A DNA stretch of 64,000 bases from Prosthecobacter fusiformis (GCF_004364345.1 NZ_SOCA01000008.1:178987-242986); one strand, 5' to 3'. Positions 1 to 9,439 are shown, counted from the stretch's first letter. The notes: generated by a model from the sequence alone, not told the origin. Made by a program: numbers and translations.

Positions 1-13
1 TCAGCCTCACACC

Positions 14-1243
14 TCAAAAGGTATGGATGAACAGACCTGAGCGCAGCTTCGGTTCAAACCAAGTGCTCTTCGGCGGCATGATCTGGCTCGCATCAGAAAT
101 GGCCATGAGCTGGTCCACCGTCACCGGATACATGCTGAAAGCCACGGCGTGTGCACCGCTATCCACCAGTTTTTCCAGCTCTTCCGTGCCGCGGATGCCA
201 CCGATGAAGTCGATTCGTTTGCTCGTGCGTGGATCCTCAATGCCCAGCAACGGGCTAAGCAGACGGTCCTGGAGAATGCTCACATCCAGTTGGTCGATCG
301 GGCTTGCATCAGCCTCGCTCTTCCATTCCAGGCCATACCACTTGCCGCCCAGATACATGCTCGCATGGCCAGGCTTGGCTGGCGTTTTGTATTCCGTCGG
401 GGTCACTTTGAAGATCTTGCCCACCGCCGCCAGAAAGCTGGCTTCATCATGGCCGTTCAGGTCTTTAACCGCACGGTTGTAAGGCAGGATGTTCAGCTCA
501 TTGCCAGGGAAAAGCACGCACAGGAACCAGTTATACTCTTCCGTTCCCTTATGCTCAGGATTCGTCGCCCGGCGGTGTTTGCTCACGCGGAAGGCGCTGG
601 CCGCACGGTGATGGCCATCCGCCACATAGGCTGCAGGCACCTGATGAGAAAACAGCTTCTCAATGTCCGCCGAGGTGCCTACTGGCAGCCGCCATACCTG
701 ATGACGCACACCATCTGGAGCCGTGAAATCATGCACCGGGTCATTGTTCAGACGGAAATCATTGACGATCATGTCAATCGCAGGCACGCCCTGATACGTC
801 AGGAAAATGGGGCCCGTATTGGCGCTCAAAGTATCCACCAGGCGGGTGCGGTCATCCTCCTTGTCCTGACGTGTCTTTTCGTGCTTCTTGATGACATCGT
901 TTTCGTAGTCCTCCGTGTGGCAGACGCCGACGATGCCCGTCTGGCTGTGCTCACCCACCGTCTGGCGGTAAAGGTAAAGGATCTGGGCGCTCTCACGCAC
1001 CAGCGCCCCTTCCGCCTGCAACTTCTCGAAATTCTCGCGGGCCTTCACATACACCTCAGGGGAATACGGATCCACATCCAGCGGCAGGTCGATTTCCGCA
1101 CGGTCCACATGCAGCAAGCTCAATGGCGTGTCATGGGCCAGCGCATAAGCCTCCTCCCGGTTGACGACGTCATAAGGCACCGCAGCCACGTTGGCTGCGT
1201 GTTCAGGGGCAGGCACAAGACCTTGGAAGGAACGAAAACGCAT
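14..1243 (-). CDS. DUF1015 family protein (COG4198)
   Basis: 409 aa. The N-terminus reads MRFRSFQGLVPAPEHAANVA followed by AVPYDVV, which is the characteristic opening of DUF1015 proteins (RPFRAL-type start, then a PPYDVV motif). Downstream it has VADGHHR near the middle and an IDFIGG segment near the C-terminus, both typical of the family. An ATG 21 codons upstream (1306) is open, but the extra residues do not look like the family, so I chose the start at 1243. The biochemical function of DUF1015 is not established; members are cytosolic and often sit near serine or phosphoglycerate metabolism genes. Here it follows the peroxiredoxin gene on the same strand, but a strong terminator between them argues for separate transcription. 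Family assignment is confident; role unknown. Confidence 0.85.
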   Translation of the reverse strand: MRFRSFQGLVPAPEHAANVAAVPYDVVNREEAYALAHDTPLSLLHVDRAEIDLPLDVDPYSPEVYVKARENFEKLQAEGALVRESAQILYLYRQTVGEHSQTGIVGVCHTEDYENDVIKKHEKTRQDKEDDRTRLVDTLSANTGPIFLTYQGVPAIDMIVNDFRLNNDPVHDFTAPDGVRHQVWRLPVGTSADIEKLFSHQVPAAYVADGHHRAASAFRVSKHRRATNPEHKGTEEYNWFLCVLFPGNELNILPYNRAVKDLNGHDEASFLAAVGKIFKVTPTEYKTPAKPGHASMYLGGKWYGLEWKSEADASPIDQLDVSILQDRLLSPLLGIEDPRTSKRIDFIGGIRGTEELEKLVDSGAHAVAFSMYPVTVDQLMAISDASQIMPPKSTWFEPKLRSGLFIHTF

Positions 1244-1328
1244 GAGGCCATCACCCTTGGCGGGACAGACGGAGGCGTCAAGTGAAGGGCCACCCTTTTG
1301 TGCCATGAAAGTGATGCGGCCCTAAACG

Positions 1329-1356
1329 AAAAAAAAGGGAGCCTTCACAGGCTCCC
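1329..1356 (-). terminator. Rho-independent terminator after the peroxiredoxin gene
   Basis: Perfect 7-bp stem GGGAGCC (1337-1343) and GGCTCCC (1350-1356) with a 6-nt loop. Reading the minus strand it is followed by eight T residues (A-run 1329-1336 on the plus strand). It lies just past the peroxiredoxin stop codon. Confidence 0.85.
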
Positions 1357-1384
1357 TCAATCTCAAACTTTGTTCTGTTACAAA

Positions 1385-1879
1385 TCAGACCAGTTCCTTC
1401 AACTTCGCCTGGATGGCGTTGAAGTCAGGCAGGTCGCCGGGGCTTTCCAGCACTTCGGCATACTGGATCACGCCAGCTTTGTCGATGATGAAGGCAGAGC
1501 GCTTCGGCACGCCACCCATGATCAGGTTCTTGGCTGGCAGGAAGCTGTCATACGCAATGCCGTAAGCGGTGGTGATCTTGTGATCATAGTCGCTCAGGAG
1601 TTGCAGCGTGATGCCTTCTTTTTCAGCCCAGGCTTTTTGAGCAAATGGATTGTCACCACTGATGCCGATGACCTTGGCATTCAGAGAGGTGTAAGTATTG
1701 ATGCTCTTGGACAGCTCGCAAAGCTCCGTCGTGCACACGCCCGTGAAGGCCATCGGCACAAAAAGGATCAGGATGTTCGTGGAGCCGATGTGCTCGGACA
1801 GCGTGAAAAGCTCGGGGCCATTGGCGCCAAGGGTGGTAACGGTGAAATCAGGAGCGGCAGTGCCGACAGAGAGTGCCAT
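1385..1879 (-). CDS. Peroxiredoxin (AhpC/TSA family, AhpE-like)
   Basis: 164 aa. Thiol peroxidase that reduces H2O2 and organic hydroperoxides in the cytosol. The peroxidatic motif PxxxTxxC is present as PMAFTGVC, with the peroxidatic cysteine at residue 49. A second cysteine at residue 54 (TELC) could act as resolving cysteine in an atypical 2-Cys mechanism, as in BCP-type enzymes; otherwise it is a 1-Cys AhpE-type enzyme. The core thioredoxin fold is recognisable: GISGDNPFAQKAWAEKEG, then LLSDYDHK, then RSAFIIDKAGVIQY. Length fits the family. The start at 1879 places the usual MALSVGTAAPDF opening at the N-terminus. No leader peptide. Confidence 0.92.
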   Translation of the reverse strand: MALSVGTAAPDFTVTTLGANGPELFTLSEHIGSTNILILFVPMAFTGVCTTELCELSKSINTYTSLNAKVIGISGDNPFAQKAWAEKEGITLQLLSDYDHKITTAYGIAYDSFLPAKNLIMGGVPKRSAFIIDKAGVIQYAEVLESPGDLPDFNAIQAKLKELV

Positions 1880-1984
1880 AGAGATAATAAGATTACGGGT
1901 GAACGCACCGGCGGGCGGCGCGCACGCATAGGAACGCGGCAGCCGCCAATGGTCAAGCCTGGGAATGAAAAGCCCGGATCCGCA

Positions 1985-3766
1985 TCAGCTCACCGCAGCC
2001 AGCAGCTTCGGCAGCAGATCACAGATCTTCACCCGCTCCTGCTCACCACCATCGCGGTGCCGCAGCGTCACAGTATCCTGGAGCTCTGGGCCTTTTTCAC
2101 CCAGAGTATCAAAGTCAATGGTGACACCAAACGGAGTCCCCACTTCATCCTGACGCGCATACCGGCGGCCAATCGAAGCCGTCTCATCATAAAAGACATT
2201 CATGTGCTTCTTCAGCAGGCCATACACCTCGCGTGCCTTGGCCACCAGTTCAGGCTTGTTCTTCAGCAGGGGGAATACCCCCACCTTCACCGGGGCCACC
2301 CGTGGATGCAGACGCAGCACGGTGATGACTTCCTTTTTGCCCTTCTCATCGGTCTTCTCCGTTTCATTGAACGCATTCGCAATGATCGCCAGCGCCATGC
2401 GGTCCAGACCGGCGGATGGCTCGATGACATGCGGCACATAGCTGCCTTTGAAGAGGCGCTCAAACCAGGCGCGCACATCCGCTTCCGGCATCGGCTCGCC
2501 CTTCACCTTGGACTTCTCAGCAGCCAGGCGTTTCTGGATCAGCGCTTCCTTCTGCTCATCGGTCAGCTTGACCGCAGCGTTTTTGAGGTCTTCATCGAAG
2601 ACTTCCTGCGTCTTGCCGCTGGCGGTCTGATGGGCAGTCAAATCGAAAGCACCACGCGCGGCGATGCCTTCCAGCTCTTCCGTGCCGAAGGGGAAATCAC
2701 AAAGGATGTCCACACAAGCGCGGGCATAGTGCGCCAGATCATCCGGCGTCTGCCAGTAATACTCCAGCACATCACCCAGGCCGATGCCTTCATAAAACTT
2801 CGTGCGCTGCGCCACCCAGTAACGGTGCCACATGTCCCAGCCCCAGTTCGGCTGCGGCTCGCTCAGGTCAGCACCTTCACTCCAGGCCGCGACCTCACCG
2901 CTGATGATCTCCACCGCCTCATCCGGCTTGATGAAAAACTCCAGTTCCATCTGCTCAAACTCACGGCTGCGGAAGGTGAAGTTTTTTGGCGTTACTTCAT
3001 TGCGGAAAGCCTTGCCGATCTGGCAGACGCCGAAGGGCACCTTCATGCGGCTGGAATCGAAGACGTTTTTGAACTGCGCAAAGATAGCCTGGGCGGTTTC
3101 CGGGCGCAGATACGTCACATCGTCCTCCGTCGCCGTTGGTCCCAGATAGGTCTTCAGCATCAGGTTAAACGGACGCGCAGGTCCCAGCGCACCACCCGTT
3201 TCTGGATGAAAGTCCACGCTGCCTTCGATGGCGTCGCCCTTGGCCTCGCCTAACAAAGAGATCTCTTCCACCTTGCCCGCAGCTTCGCCTGCGTTGGAGG
3301 CAATCAGAGTGCGTACTCGCTTGCGGAAGCTTTCGATGTGCTCGCCCTTCTTCATCAGGACGGAGATCACACGGTCCAGCTTCCAGCCAGTCGGAGCCTC
3401 AGCTCCCGTGTAGTTCATGATCACCCCTTCCTGCGGGTCCACATGGTCCGCACGCACACGCTTGTTCGTCAGCGAGCACTCACGCATCAGGTCGGCAAAA
3501 GTGTCCACGTGACCGCTGGCCTTCCAGATCGCCGGGTTCATCAGGATACTTGCATCCAGGCCCAGCACATCCTCACGCTCACGCGTCATCGCATTCCACC
3601 AGGCCGTGCGCAGGTTCCGCTTCAGCTCCGCACCCAGCGGGCCGTAGTCCCACACACCGCCACAGCCGCCATAGATCTCACTGCTTTGAAAGATGAAGCC
3701 GCGGCGCTTGCAAAGAGACACGATTTTCTCCATGAGGGCGGTGTTGTTTTTGACGTCGGTGGACAT
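1985..3766 (-). CDS. glyS: Glycyl-tRNA synthetase, dimeric class II type
   Basis: 593 aa. Charges tRNA-Gly with glycine. It is the single-chain alpha2 type found in archaea, eukaryotes and many bacteria, not the alpha2beta2 glyQ/glyS form. Class II motif 2 is clear: FRNEVTPKNFTFRSREFEQ and then MELEFF. The N-terminus reads LCKRRGFIFQSSEIYGG and then GVWDYGPLGAELK, a hallmark of this type. The C-terminal anticodon-binding domain ends in ARQDEVGTPFGVTIDFDTL. The reading frame is open 55 codons further upstream, but that part has no family similarity, so ATG 3766 is preferred. Parts of a eukaryote-like insertion between motifs 1 and 2 (residues about 90-190) are retained. Confidence 0.95.
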   Translation of the reverse strand: MSTDVKNNTALMEKIVSLCKRRGFIFQSSEIYGGCGGVWDYGPLGAELKRNLRTAWWNAMTREREDVLGLDASILMNPAIWKASGHVDTFADLMRECSLTNKRVRADHVDPQEGVIMNYTGAEAPTGWKLDRVISVLMKKGEHIESFRKRVRTLIASNAGEAAGKVEEISLLGEAKGDAIEGSVDFHPETGGALGPARPFNLMLKTYLGPTATEDDVTYLRPETAQAIFAQFKNVFDSSRMKVPFGVCQIGKAFRNEVTPKNFTFRSREFEQMELEFFIKPDEAVEIISGEVAAWSEGADLSEPQPNWGWDMWHRYWVAQRTKFYEGIGLGDVLEYYWQTPDDLAHYARACVDILCDFPFGTEELEGIAARGAFDLTAHQTASGKTQEVFDEDLKNAAVKLTDEQKEALIQKRLAAEKSKVKGEPMPEADVRAWFERLFKGSYVPHVIEPSAGLDRMALAIIANAFNETEKTDEKGKKEVITVLRLHPRVAPVKVGVFPLLKNKPELVAKAREVYGLLKKHMNVFYDETASIGRRYARQDEVGTPFGVTIDFDTLGEKGPELQDTVTLRHRDGGEQERVKICDLLPKLLAAVS

Positions 3767-4015
3767 AGGAAATAAAGGGCAGAAAAATCCCGCTCGCACC
3801 TGTCGTGACGACCACAATGGTGCCAATAGCGCAAACGGGCCGCTAAGGAGCGCGTGCCCAGCCATTTCGCAAGGAAAAGCTGGGGTCCGAGCTCCCATGC
3901 AGGGACGCTTCATCATCGCTCGGTCAGACAATGTGGAGTGAAATCAAAGTTCCGTTCTGCTCGCTCTTCATTCTCTCGGGTACGGTCAGAATTAAAAAGA
4001 TACCTTTCTGCAAAA

Positions 4016-4047
4016 ATCGTATTTAAGAGAACGTTCTTTTATACGAT
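4016..4047. promoter_or_regulatory. Inverted repeat, candidate operator in front of the IclR-type gene
   Basis: Outer arms ATCGTAT (4016-4022) and ATACGAT (4041-4047) are perfect inverted repeats. An inner perfect palindrome GAACGTTC (4029-4036) lies between them, off-centre by one base. The element ends one base before the first plausible in-frame ATG (4049) of the IclR-family gene, in an AT-rich stretch. IclR regulators commonly bind palindromes of this size in their own promoters, so autoregulation is a reasonable inference. Confidence 0.5.
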
Positions 4048-4048
4048 A

Positions 4049-4840
4049 ATGATCATCGCTTCCGCTAAACCCTCGTTCCATCTTGATGCCATGCCTTCCC
4101 CCACCGGGGCAAAGACGCTGGCGCTCATTGACCTGCTGGCAAAACACCCTGCCGGCCTTTCTGCATCGGAGGCGACGAGGCTTTCAAACATCACCGGCAA
4201 CCTGGTGTTTCGCATTCTCAAGACTCTCGTCGAGATGGGCTTCGCCATGCAGCGGGAGGATGACAAAACTTATACCCTGTCCAACCGCCTGCTAGATCTC
4301 TCCCGGCCCAAGGTGGGAGACCGCAGCCTCGTCTTATGCGCTCATGAAGCAATGCGAAGCCTGCGCGATGAAACAGGTGAAACAGCCCAGCTCACCATCG
4401 AATCAGGCGGCAAAGCCATGCTGCTGGAGCAATTTCGCGGCACACACGCCTTGCAGGTCTGTGGCCAGATCGGCATGCGCGTACCTCTCTACTCCTGCGC
4501 CCCCGGAAAGGCCATCCTCGCCTGGTGGAATCAAGAGAAGCGTGAAGAATGGTTTCGCGGCTGCACTTTGAAAAGCTTCACCCGCCACACCCTCAGCAAG
4601 CGCGCCGATCTGGAGCAAAACCTGGCTCAGACCCGCTCAAAGGGCTTTGCCGTGGATCTCGAAGAAGGCATCGAGGGCATCCGCTGCATCGCCGCCCCCA
4701 TCCTGGATGAATACGGTTCTCCCGTTGCCGCCATCACTTTCATCGCACCCGTCAGCCGTATGCCGGATGCCAGTCTCGCCCCATTTGGCTCTCGCTGCAT
4801 GCGTGCGGCTCAGGAGATCGAAAAACGTCTCCGTCTGTGA
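4049..4840 (+). CDS. IclR-family transcriptional regulator
   Basis: 263 aa from this start (249 aa if ATG 4091 is used). The N-terminal winged helix-turn-helix spans about residues 18-75 (TLALIDLLAKHPAGLSASEA, then TRLSNITGNLVFRILKTLVEMGF). The IclR effector-binding GAF-like domain follows, with ETAQLTIESGGKAMLLEQ, then VPLYSCAPGKAILAW and then GIRCIAAPILDEYGSPVAAI, all typical. The ligand is unknown. Its stop codon overlaps the GTG of the open frame of the downstream DUF1592 gene, so the regulator is probably co-transcribed with and may control the DUF1592/DUF1552 pair. A palindrome sits directly upstream of this start. The start is uncertain because no clear ribosome-binding site is visible at either ATG. 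Confidence 0.88.
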   Translation: MIIASAKPSFHLDAMPSPTGAKTLALIDLLAKHPAGLSASEATRLSNITGNLVFRILKTLVEMGFAMQREDDKTYTLSNRLLDLSRPKVGDRSLVLCAHEAMRSLRDETGETAQLTIESGGKAMLLEQFRGTHALQVCGQIGMRVPLYSCAPGKAILAWWNQEKREEWFRGCTLKSFTRHTLSKRADLEQNLAQTRSKGFAVDLEEGIEGIRCIAAPILDEYGSPVAAITFIAPVSRMPDASLAPFGSRCMRAAQEIEKRLRL

Positions 4841-4851
4841 TCGTTACCCAC

Positions 4852-6912
4852 ATGCTACCCCTCCTCCGCATGGCCCGTCTTTTCATCCTCCTTTCGACCA
4901 CGGTCATGGCCCATGCCGCATTCTCTGCGGAGCCTGCCGCCAGTTCGATCCTGCCCATGCTTCAGCAGCATTGCATCCAATGCCACGGCAAGGATGGCAA
5001 GGTGAAAGGGAAAGTGGACCTGCGACCTTTGGAGTCAGCCAACGACGGACACCCACAGCCCGAACTGCTCACGAAAATCCTCAAAGCCGTCCAAGATGGC
5101 GACATGCCGCCGGAGGATGAACCCCCGATCCGAGACGAAGCCCGCCAGCAACTCATCGCTCATCTCGAGACCTGGCTGGCGGATAGCATCCGCACTAGCT
5201 CCATCTCCCCGCGCACTCCTGTGCGGCGGATGAACCGCTTTCAATACGGCAATGCCGTGGAGGATCTGCTCGAATTAAAAGTCGAGCTATTCGCCCTGCC
5301 GGAGCGCGTCGTTCGTGAGTATGGCGAATACTTTCAGCCCGCCTCCGGAAAAATGCCGGACACCTTGCTGGCGGGCAATCGTCCGTTAGGCAAATCCCAG
5401 CTCATCGCCCCCCGTCTCGAAGGCGTCGCCCCGTTCCCGCAGGATCTGCGCGCGGAGCATGGATATGATACACGGGGGGATCTCATCACGCTTTCCCCGC
5501 TGCTCATGGAGTCCTTCCTCACGCTCAGCCGCTCCATCGTGGACAGCCCGAATTTCGGACCCAAAACATCTCGAAAATGGAACCCATTGCTGGCCCCACC
5601 GCCTGCCCATAAATCAGCCGATAACGAATTGCGAAAACGCATCCGCCTGTTCCTCACCCGCGCCTTCCGCCGTCCGGTGGAAAAGTCCGTGCTGGAGCGT
5701 TACGTGGCCCATGCACAGGCCCGGCTGCAAGCAGGAGCCAGCTTCACCGAGTGCATGAAGGACGTCATCGCCGCCGCGCTCGTCTCACCCCAGTTTCTCT
5801 ATCTCTACGATGGAGCCACCACCGGGGATAAGCCGGAGCCGCTGGATGATTACGAGCTAGCCTCCCGCCTCTCCTTTTTCCTCTGGGGCAGCCTGCCCGA
5901 TGAAGAACTGCTGGCCGCCGCTGCCGCAGGCACACTGCGAAACCCCACCCAACTCACCGCCCAGGCCGACCGCCTGATGAATGACCGACGCATGAAACGC
6001 TTCTGCGACAGCTTTGCTGGCCAGTGGTTGAAAATCGAGCACGCCCTGGCCTCGGAACCGAAGAAAAAATTGTTTCCTGACTTCTACTTCTCCGTCCGCG
6101 CCACCAGCCACATGATGCTGGAGCCGCTGCTGCTTTTTGAGACGGTGTTCGTGGAGAACCGCAGCATCATTGACTTCATCCATTCGGATTTCACCTACCG
6201 CAGTGAGGCCCTCGCCCGCTTTTACCGGCACGAGCCGCAGCCCCTGCCGCTCACCCTTTTAATGAAACCGCAGGAGTTCCATCGCGTCCCCGTCACTAGC
6301 AAGCGCGATGGCGGCGTCATCACCAATGCCGCCGTGCTGACAATGACATCCAATGCCACGCGCACCCAGCCCATCACCCGCGGGGCGTGGCTCGTCGGCG
6401 TCATCTTCAATGATCCCCCACCGCCGCCTCCTGCCGATGTGCCACCGCTGGATGAAAAGGACGACCACGCCGGGGCTAAAAATCTCACGCTCCGCCAAAA
6501 GCTCGCCCTCCATCAGGAGCGCGCAGACTGCGCCACCTGCCATGCCCGGATCGACCCTTACGGCTTCGCCCTGGAAAACTACGATGCCGTCGGCCGCTGG
6601 CGCGAAGTTTACGAGCAAGGCCAGCCAATCGATTCTGCGGGCAAGCTCTTCAATAAACGCCCCTTCACCAGCATCGAAGAGTTCAAGGACGGACTCCTCG
6701 CTGAAAAGGACCGCTTCACCCGCGCCTTCGCCTCCCACCTGCTCGCTTATGCCCTGGGCCGTGAGGTCACCCCTGCCGATCAGGCCGCCCTGGATGGCAT
6801 CGTCACCACCACTGCGGCGGATGGTTACCGCCTCCGCACCCTCATGCGGCAGATCGTTCTCAGCGAACCTTTTCAGACCAAGTACAATCCCGCCACACCG
6901 CCCGCCCGGTAA
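4852..6912 (+). CDS. Exported DUF1592/PSCyt-type cytochrome c-like protein
   Basis: 686 aa. An N-terminal signal peptide (RLFILLSTTVMAHAAFSAEP) is followed by a first haem-type motif CIQCHGKDG near residues 41-49 and then MPPEDEPP, the layout of planctomycete-type cytochrome (PSCyt) domains. The rest follows the DUF1587-DUF1592-DUF1588-DUF1585 order: RMNRFQYGNAVEDLL, then SRLSFFLWGSLPDEELL, then a second CxxCH as CATCHARIDPYGFALENYDA, then DRFTRAFASHLLAYALGREV. A poly-proline stretch (PPPPPPADVPP) precedes DUF1588, as usual. Such proteins pair with DUF1552 proteins, as here 24 bp downstream. They are thought to act in the periplasm in uncharacterised redox or polymer breakdown steps. An upstream in-frame GTG (4837) overlaps the IclR stop, but ATG 4852 or 4870 gives a cleaner leader. 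Confidence 0.9.
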   Translation: MLPLLRMARLFILLSTTVMAHAAFSAEPAASSILPMLQQHCIQCHGKDGKVKGKVDLRPLESANDGHPQPELLTKILKAVQDGDMPPEDEPPIRDEARQQLIAHLETWLADSIRTSSISPRTPVRRMNRFQYGNAVEDLLELKVELFALPERVVREYGEYFQPASGKMPDTLLAGNRPLGKSQLIAPRLEGVAPFPQDLRAEHGYDTRGDLITLSPLLMESFLTLSRSIVDSPNFGPKTSRKWNPLLAPPPAHKSADNELRKRIRLFLTRAFRRPVEKSVLERYVAHAQARLQAGASFTECMKDVIAAALVSPQFLYLYDGATTGDKPEPLDDYELASRLSFFLWGSLPDEELLAAAAAGTLRNPTQLTAQADRLMNDRRMKRFCDSFAGQWLKIEHALASEPKKKLFPDFYFSVRATSHMMLEPLLLFETVFVENRSIIDFIHSDFTYRSEALARFYRHEPQPLPLTLLMKPQEFHRVPVTSKRDGGVITNAAVLTMTSNATRTQPITRGAWLVGVIFNDPPPPPPADVPPLDEKDDHAGAKNLTLRQKLALHQERADCATCHARIDPYGFALENYDAVGRWREVYEQGQPIDSAGKLFNKRPFTSIEEFKDGLLAEKDRFTRAFASHLLAYALGREVTPADQAALDGIVTTTAADGYRLRTLMRQIVLSEPFQTKYNPATPPAR

Positions 6913-6935
6913 CGGTTAACAGTAAGCCTAACTAT

Positions 6936-8276
6936 ATGATGCACACACGCCGCTCCTTCCTCCGCTGCGCCACCGGTGCCACGCTCGCCCTGCCTTTCCT
7001 CGAAAGCCTCCAGGCCGCAACGGCCCGGCCTGCGCAAAGACTCGCGGTTTTTTATGTCCCCATCGGCGTGGTGCGGCGGAACTTTTACCCTGGCGAGCAA
7101 GCCCTCGGCCTCGTGGACTTCAATGACAAAGAAGGCCAGAAGAAGTATCGGGAAAAGTTCGCCATCCGTCCCCCCGGTTTTTATCCGCACACCTTCACTC
7201 CCACCTTGCAGCCTCTGGAAAAGATGGCCAGCAAGATTTCCCTCATCACCGGCCTTGGCCGCGTGTGGCAGGACTCCAGCGATCCTCATGAACAATGCGG
7301 CAGTTGTTTCCTCAGTAGCCTCGCGCCCAATGAGGACAAGACACGCAAGATGCCGCAGGGCCGCTCCCTGGACCACGTCGTGGCAGAAAAGATCGGCACC
7401 GAAACCCCCTTCCGTACGCTCGAATTCAGTTGCAACACCCACCACGATAACAAGGAGTCTATCCACTTTGATAACATCTCCTGGTATGGCCCGGACTACG
7501 TCGCCCCCAGCATGCGCGATCCGCGCCTCGCCTATCGCCGCATGTTCGGCACCCAGGGCGGCGACCCGCGCCAGATTACGGATCTCGTCCTCGCGGATGC
7601 CCGCGACATGAAACGCCGCCTCGGCTATTCCGATCAGGAAAAATTCGGCGAATACGTCGAATCCATCCGCACCATCGAGCGCCAGATGGACAAGCTTTCC
7701 AGCCTGAAGGATGAACTGGACAAAATGAAGCTGGCAGAGCCCAGCGCCGCCTACATCCCGCGCGGTGAGCACATCCGCCTCATGGGGGATCTCATGGTCG
7801 CCGCCCTCCAGAGCGGCCTAACCAACGTTGCTACGCTCATGATCGGCCCCGAGCGCTGGGACACCCCGTATCTTTTCGAAGAAGTGTCCAAAGACCCGCT
7901 CAGCCATCACAAGATGTCCCACAATCCCATCGAGTATGCCCGGCAGCTTGAGCAGGTGGACGCATTTCACATGCGCCAGTTTGCCTATCTGGTGGAAAGG
8001 ATGGACTCCATCCGTGAGGTGGATGGCAGCACCCTGCTTGATAACACCCTCTTCACCTACGGCTCCGGCCTCGGCGACGGCTCCACCCACCAATACGACC
8101 GCCTCCCCATCATCATCGTCGGCAGCGGCGGTGGCCGGATCAAAACCGGCCGCCATCTCCAATGCGCCGAAGGCACTCCCCTGGCCAATCTCTGGCTCAC
8201 CCAGGCCACCGCTCTCGGCCTTTCCCGCGACCGCTTCGCCGACAGCACCGGCGTCATCCCGGAGATTCTAGGTTAA
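6936..8276 (+). CDS. DUF1552 exported protein
   Basis: 446 aa. It begins MMHTRRSFLRCATGATLALP, a twin-arginine-type leader (RRSFLR) with a hydrophobic stretch. The body follows DUF1552: RLAVFYVPIGVV, then GSCFLSSLAP, then RSLDHVVAEKIG, then a C-terminal YGSGLGDGSTHQYDRLPIII which resembles the DUF1501/sulfatase-like fold. It is the standard partner of the DUF1592 gene directly upstream (24 bp gap), so the two surely form one transcript. Function is unknown; export through Tat suggests a cofactor or metal loaded in the cytosol. Its 3' end overlaps the converging glycosyltransferase gene by 4 bp. Confidence 0.9.
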   Translation: MMHTRRSFLRCATGATLALPFLESLQAATARPAQRLAVFYVPIGVVRRNFYPGEQALGLVDFNDKEGQKKYREKFAIRPPGFYPHTFTPTLQPLEKMASKISLITGLGRVWQDSSDPHEQCGSCFLSSLAPNEDKTRKMPQGRSLDHVVAEKIGTETPFRTLEFSCNTHHDNKESIHFDNISWYGPDYVAPSMRDPRLAYRRMFGTQGGDPRQITDLVLADARDMKRRLGYSDQEKFGEYVESIRTIERQMDKLSSLKDELDKMKLAEPSAAYIPRGEHIRLMGDLMVAALQSGLTNVATLMIGPERWDTPYLFEEVSKDPLSHHKMSHNPIEYARQLEQVDAFHMRQFAYLVERMDSIREVDGSTLLDNTLFTYGSGLGDGSTHQYDRLPIIIVGSGGGRIKTGRHLQCAEGTPLANLWLTQATALGLSRDRFADSTGVIPEILG

Positions 8277-9439
8277 CGCAGCACGCTAAACCGCTGTTTG
8301 GCAAAATCGCAGAGGCCTTCCGCACGTTTCTGCCAGGTTATCTCGGCGCAGCGGGCGCGGCTTTCTGCAACAGCACGTGCATAGGCGGAGGGATCATCAA
8401 GCAGGGCTACCGCCTTGGCCACAAACGCATCTGTGCTGTCTTCGCGGATGTAATGTCCCGCATCCGCAAGCACATCACGTACAGACGGAATGTCCGTGCC
8501 CAGAGCGGGAACGCCGTGGGAGAGATAATCCAGCGCCTTGACCGGGCAGGTGAGATGACGGTTGTAAAAAGTGTCCGCCAGCATCACCACCCCCAGGCTG
8601 GCTCGCTCGGCGAGCGCCTCATGCATCTTTGTTGGCGGCTGAAAGGAAACGGCGGAGATCCATTCCTGAAGACCGGCTTGCCGGGCGGTATCGGTGATCC
8701 TCCGCGCATCCTTTTCACCACCGCCCCAGAATTCCGTGCGGATGCCCGATTGGGCCAGAGCAATGGCGGACTTGCTCAGAAAGGCGACACCTTTCGTTCC
8801 ATGCATATGACCGACGTAAAACACGGTACGTGCCCGACGTTTGACCTCAGGATCCGTTACCGGAAACGGTTTGGTGCCGAGGGGAGAGTAAACGGCAGGA
8901 ACGCCAGGAAACAGGCCCTGATAGATCTTTTTCTGGTCACGGGTGATGCACACGAGGCCGCTGACAAACGGCAGCAGCAGCTTCTCCACCCACTTCCTTC
9001 TGTGAAAGGTAAATGGCACCGCATGCTGATGGTAGGACAGATCTGCGTAGAGATCATGCAACTCATAGAAGCCGCGGATATTCGGGAGCCGGGAGAGCCA
9101 GGCTAGATGCATCAGAAATCCGGACTCGCGGGTGAACACAGCCACGGGTCCTTTTTTGGCAAGCTGCATGATATGCCGACGGGCCTCACGGTAAAGCGGC
9201 GAGCTTTCATCCATGCCCCAGGATTTCGCGCGCTGCATGCGATGGATCTTGAGATCCGCATGGGCCTCCAGAGAATAAAAGTCACTGAGGTCGCGTTCGG
9301 TTTCCGTGCTCTCTCCAGCACTGACAAAGAGGTCTGATTGTACACCGATGGAGGCAAAGGAGTGGGCATTGTGAACCCCCACATTGACAATAGGGCCGGA
9401 GGACCGCCACTTGCCTTTGTTGATCCACACCACACGCAT
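8273..9439 (-). CDS. Glycosyltransferase, GT4-like (GT-B fold)
   Basis: 388 aa. It begins MRVVWINKGKWRSSGPIVNV, a GT-B N-terminal Rossmann strand. The C-terminal half carries TVFYVGHMHGTKGVAFLSKS (start of the nucleotide-sugar-binding domain), EFWGGGEKDARR, and a glycosyltransferase group 1 ending with CPVKALDYLSHGVPALGTD. The usual EX7E region is modified to CPVKALDYLSHGVP. It likely transfers a sugar to a surface glycan or lipid; the acceptor cannot be read. The frame is open 40 codons upstream (to 9559), but similarity begins at 9439. It stands alone, converging on the DUF1552 gene. Confidence 0.82.
   Translation of the reverse strand: MRVVWINKGKWRSSGPIVNVGVHNAHSFASIGVQSDLFVSAGESTETERDLSDFYSLEAHADLKIHRMQRAKSWGMDESSPLYREARRHIMQLAKKGPVAVFTRESGFLMHLAWLSRLPNIRGFYELHDLYADLSYHQHAVPFTFHRRKWVEKLLLPFVSGLVCITRDQKKIYQGLFPGVPAVYSPLGTKPFPVTDPEVKRRARTVFYVGHMHGTKGVAFLSKSAIALAQSGIRTEFWGGGEKDARRITDTARQAGLQEWISAVSFQPPTKMHEALAERASLGVVMLADTFYNRHLTCPVKALDYLSHGVPALGTDIPSVRDVLADAGHYIREDSTDAFVAKAVALLDDPSAYARAVAESRARCAEITWQKRAEGLCDFAKQRFSVLR

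Noticed and set aside
1298..3253. 651-aa open frame on the plus strand, antisense to glyS
   Set aside because: Overlaps a certain gene; residues are rich in His/Arg/Gln and show no family features. High GC third positions keep opposite frames open.
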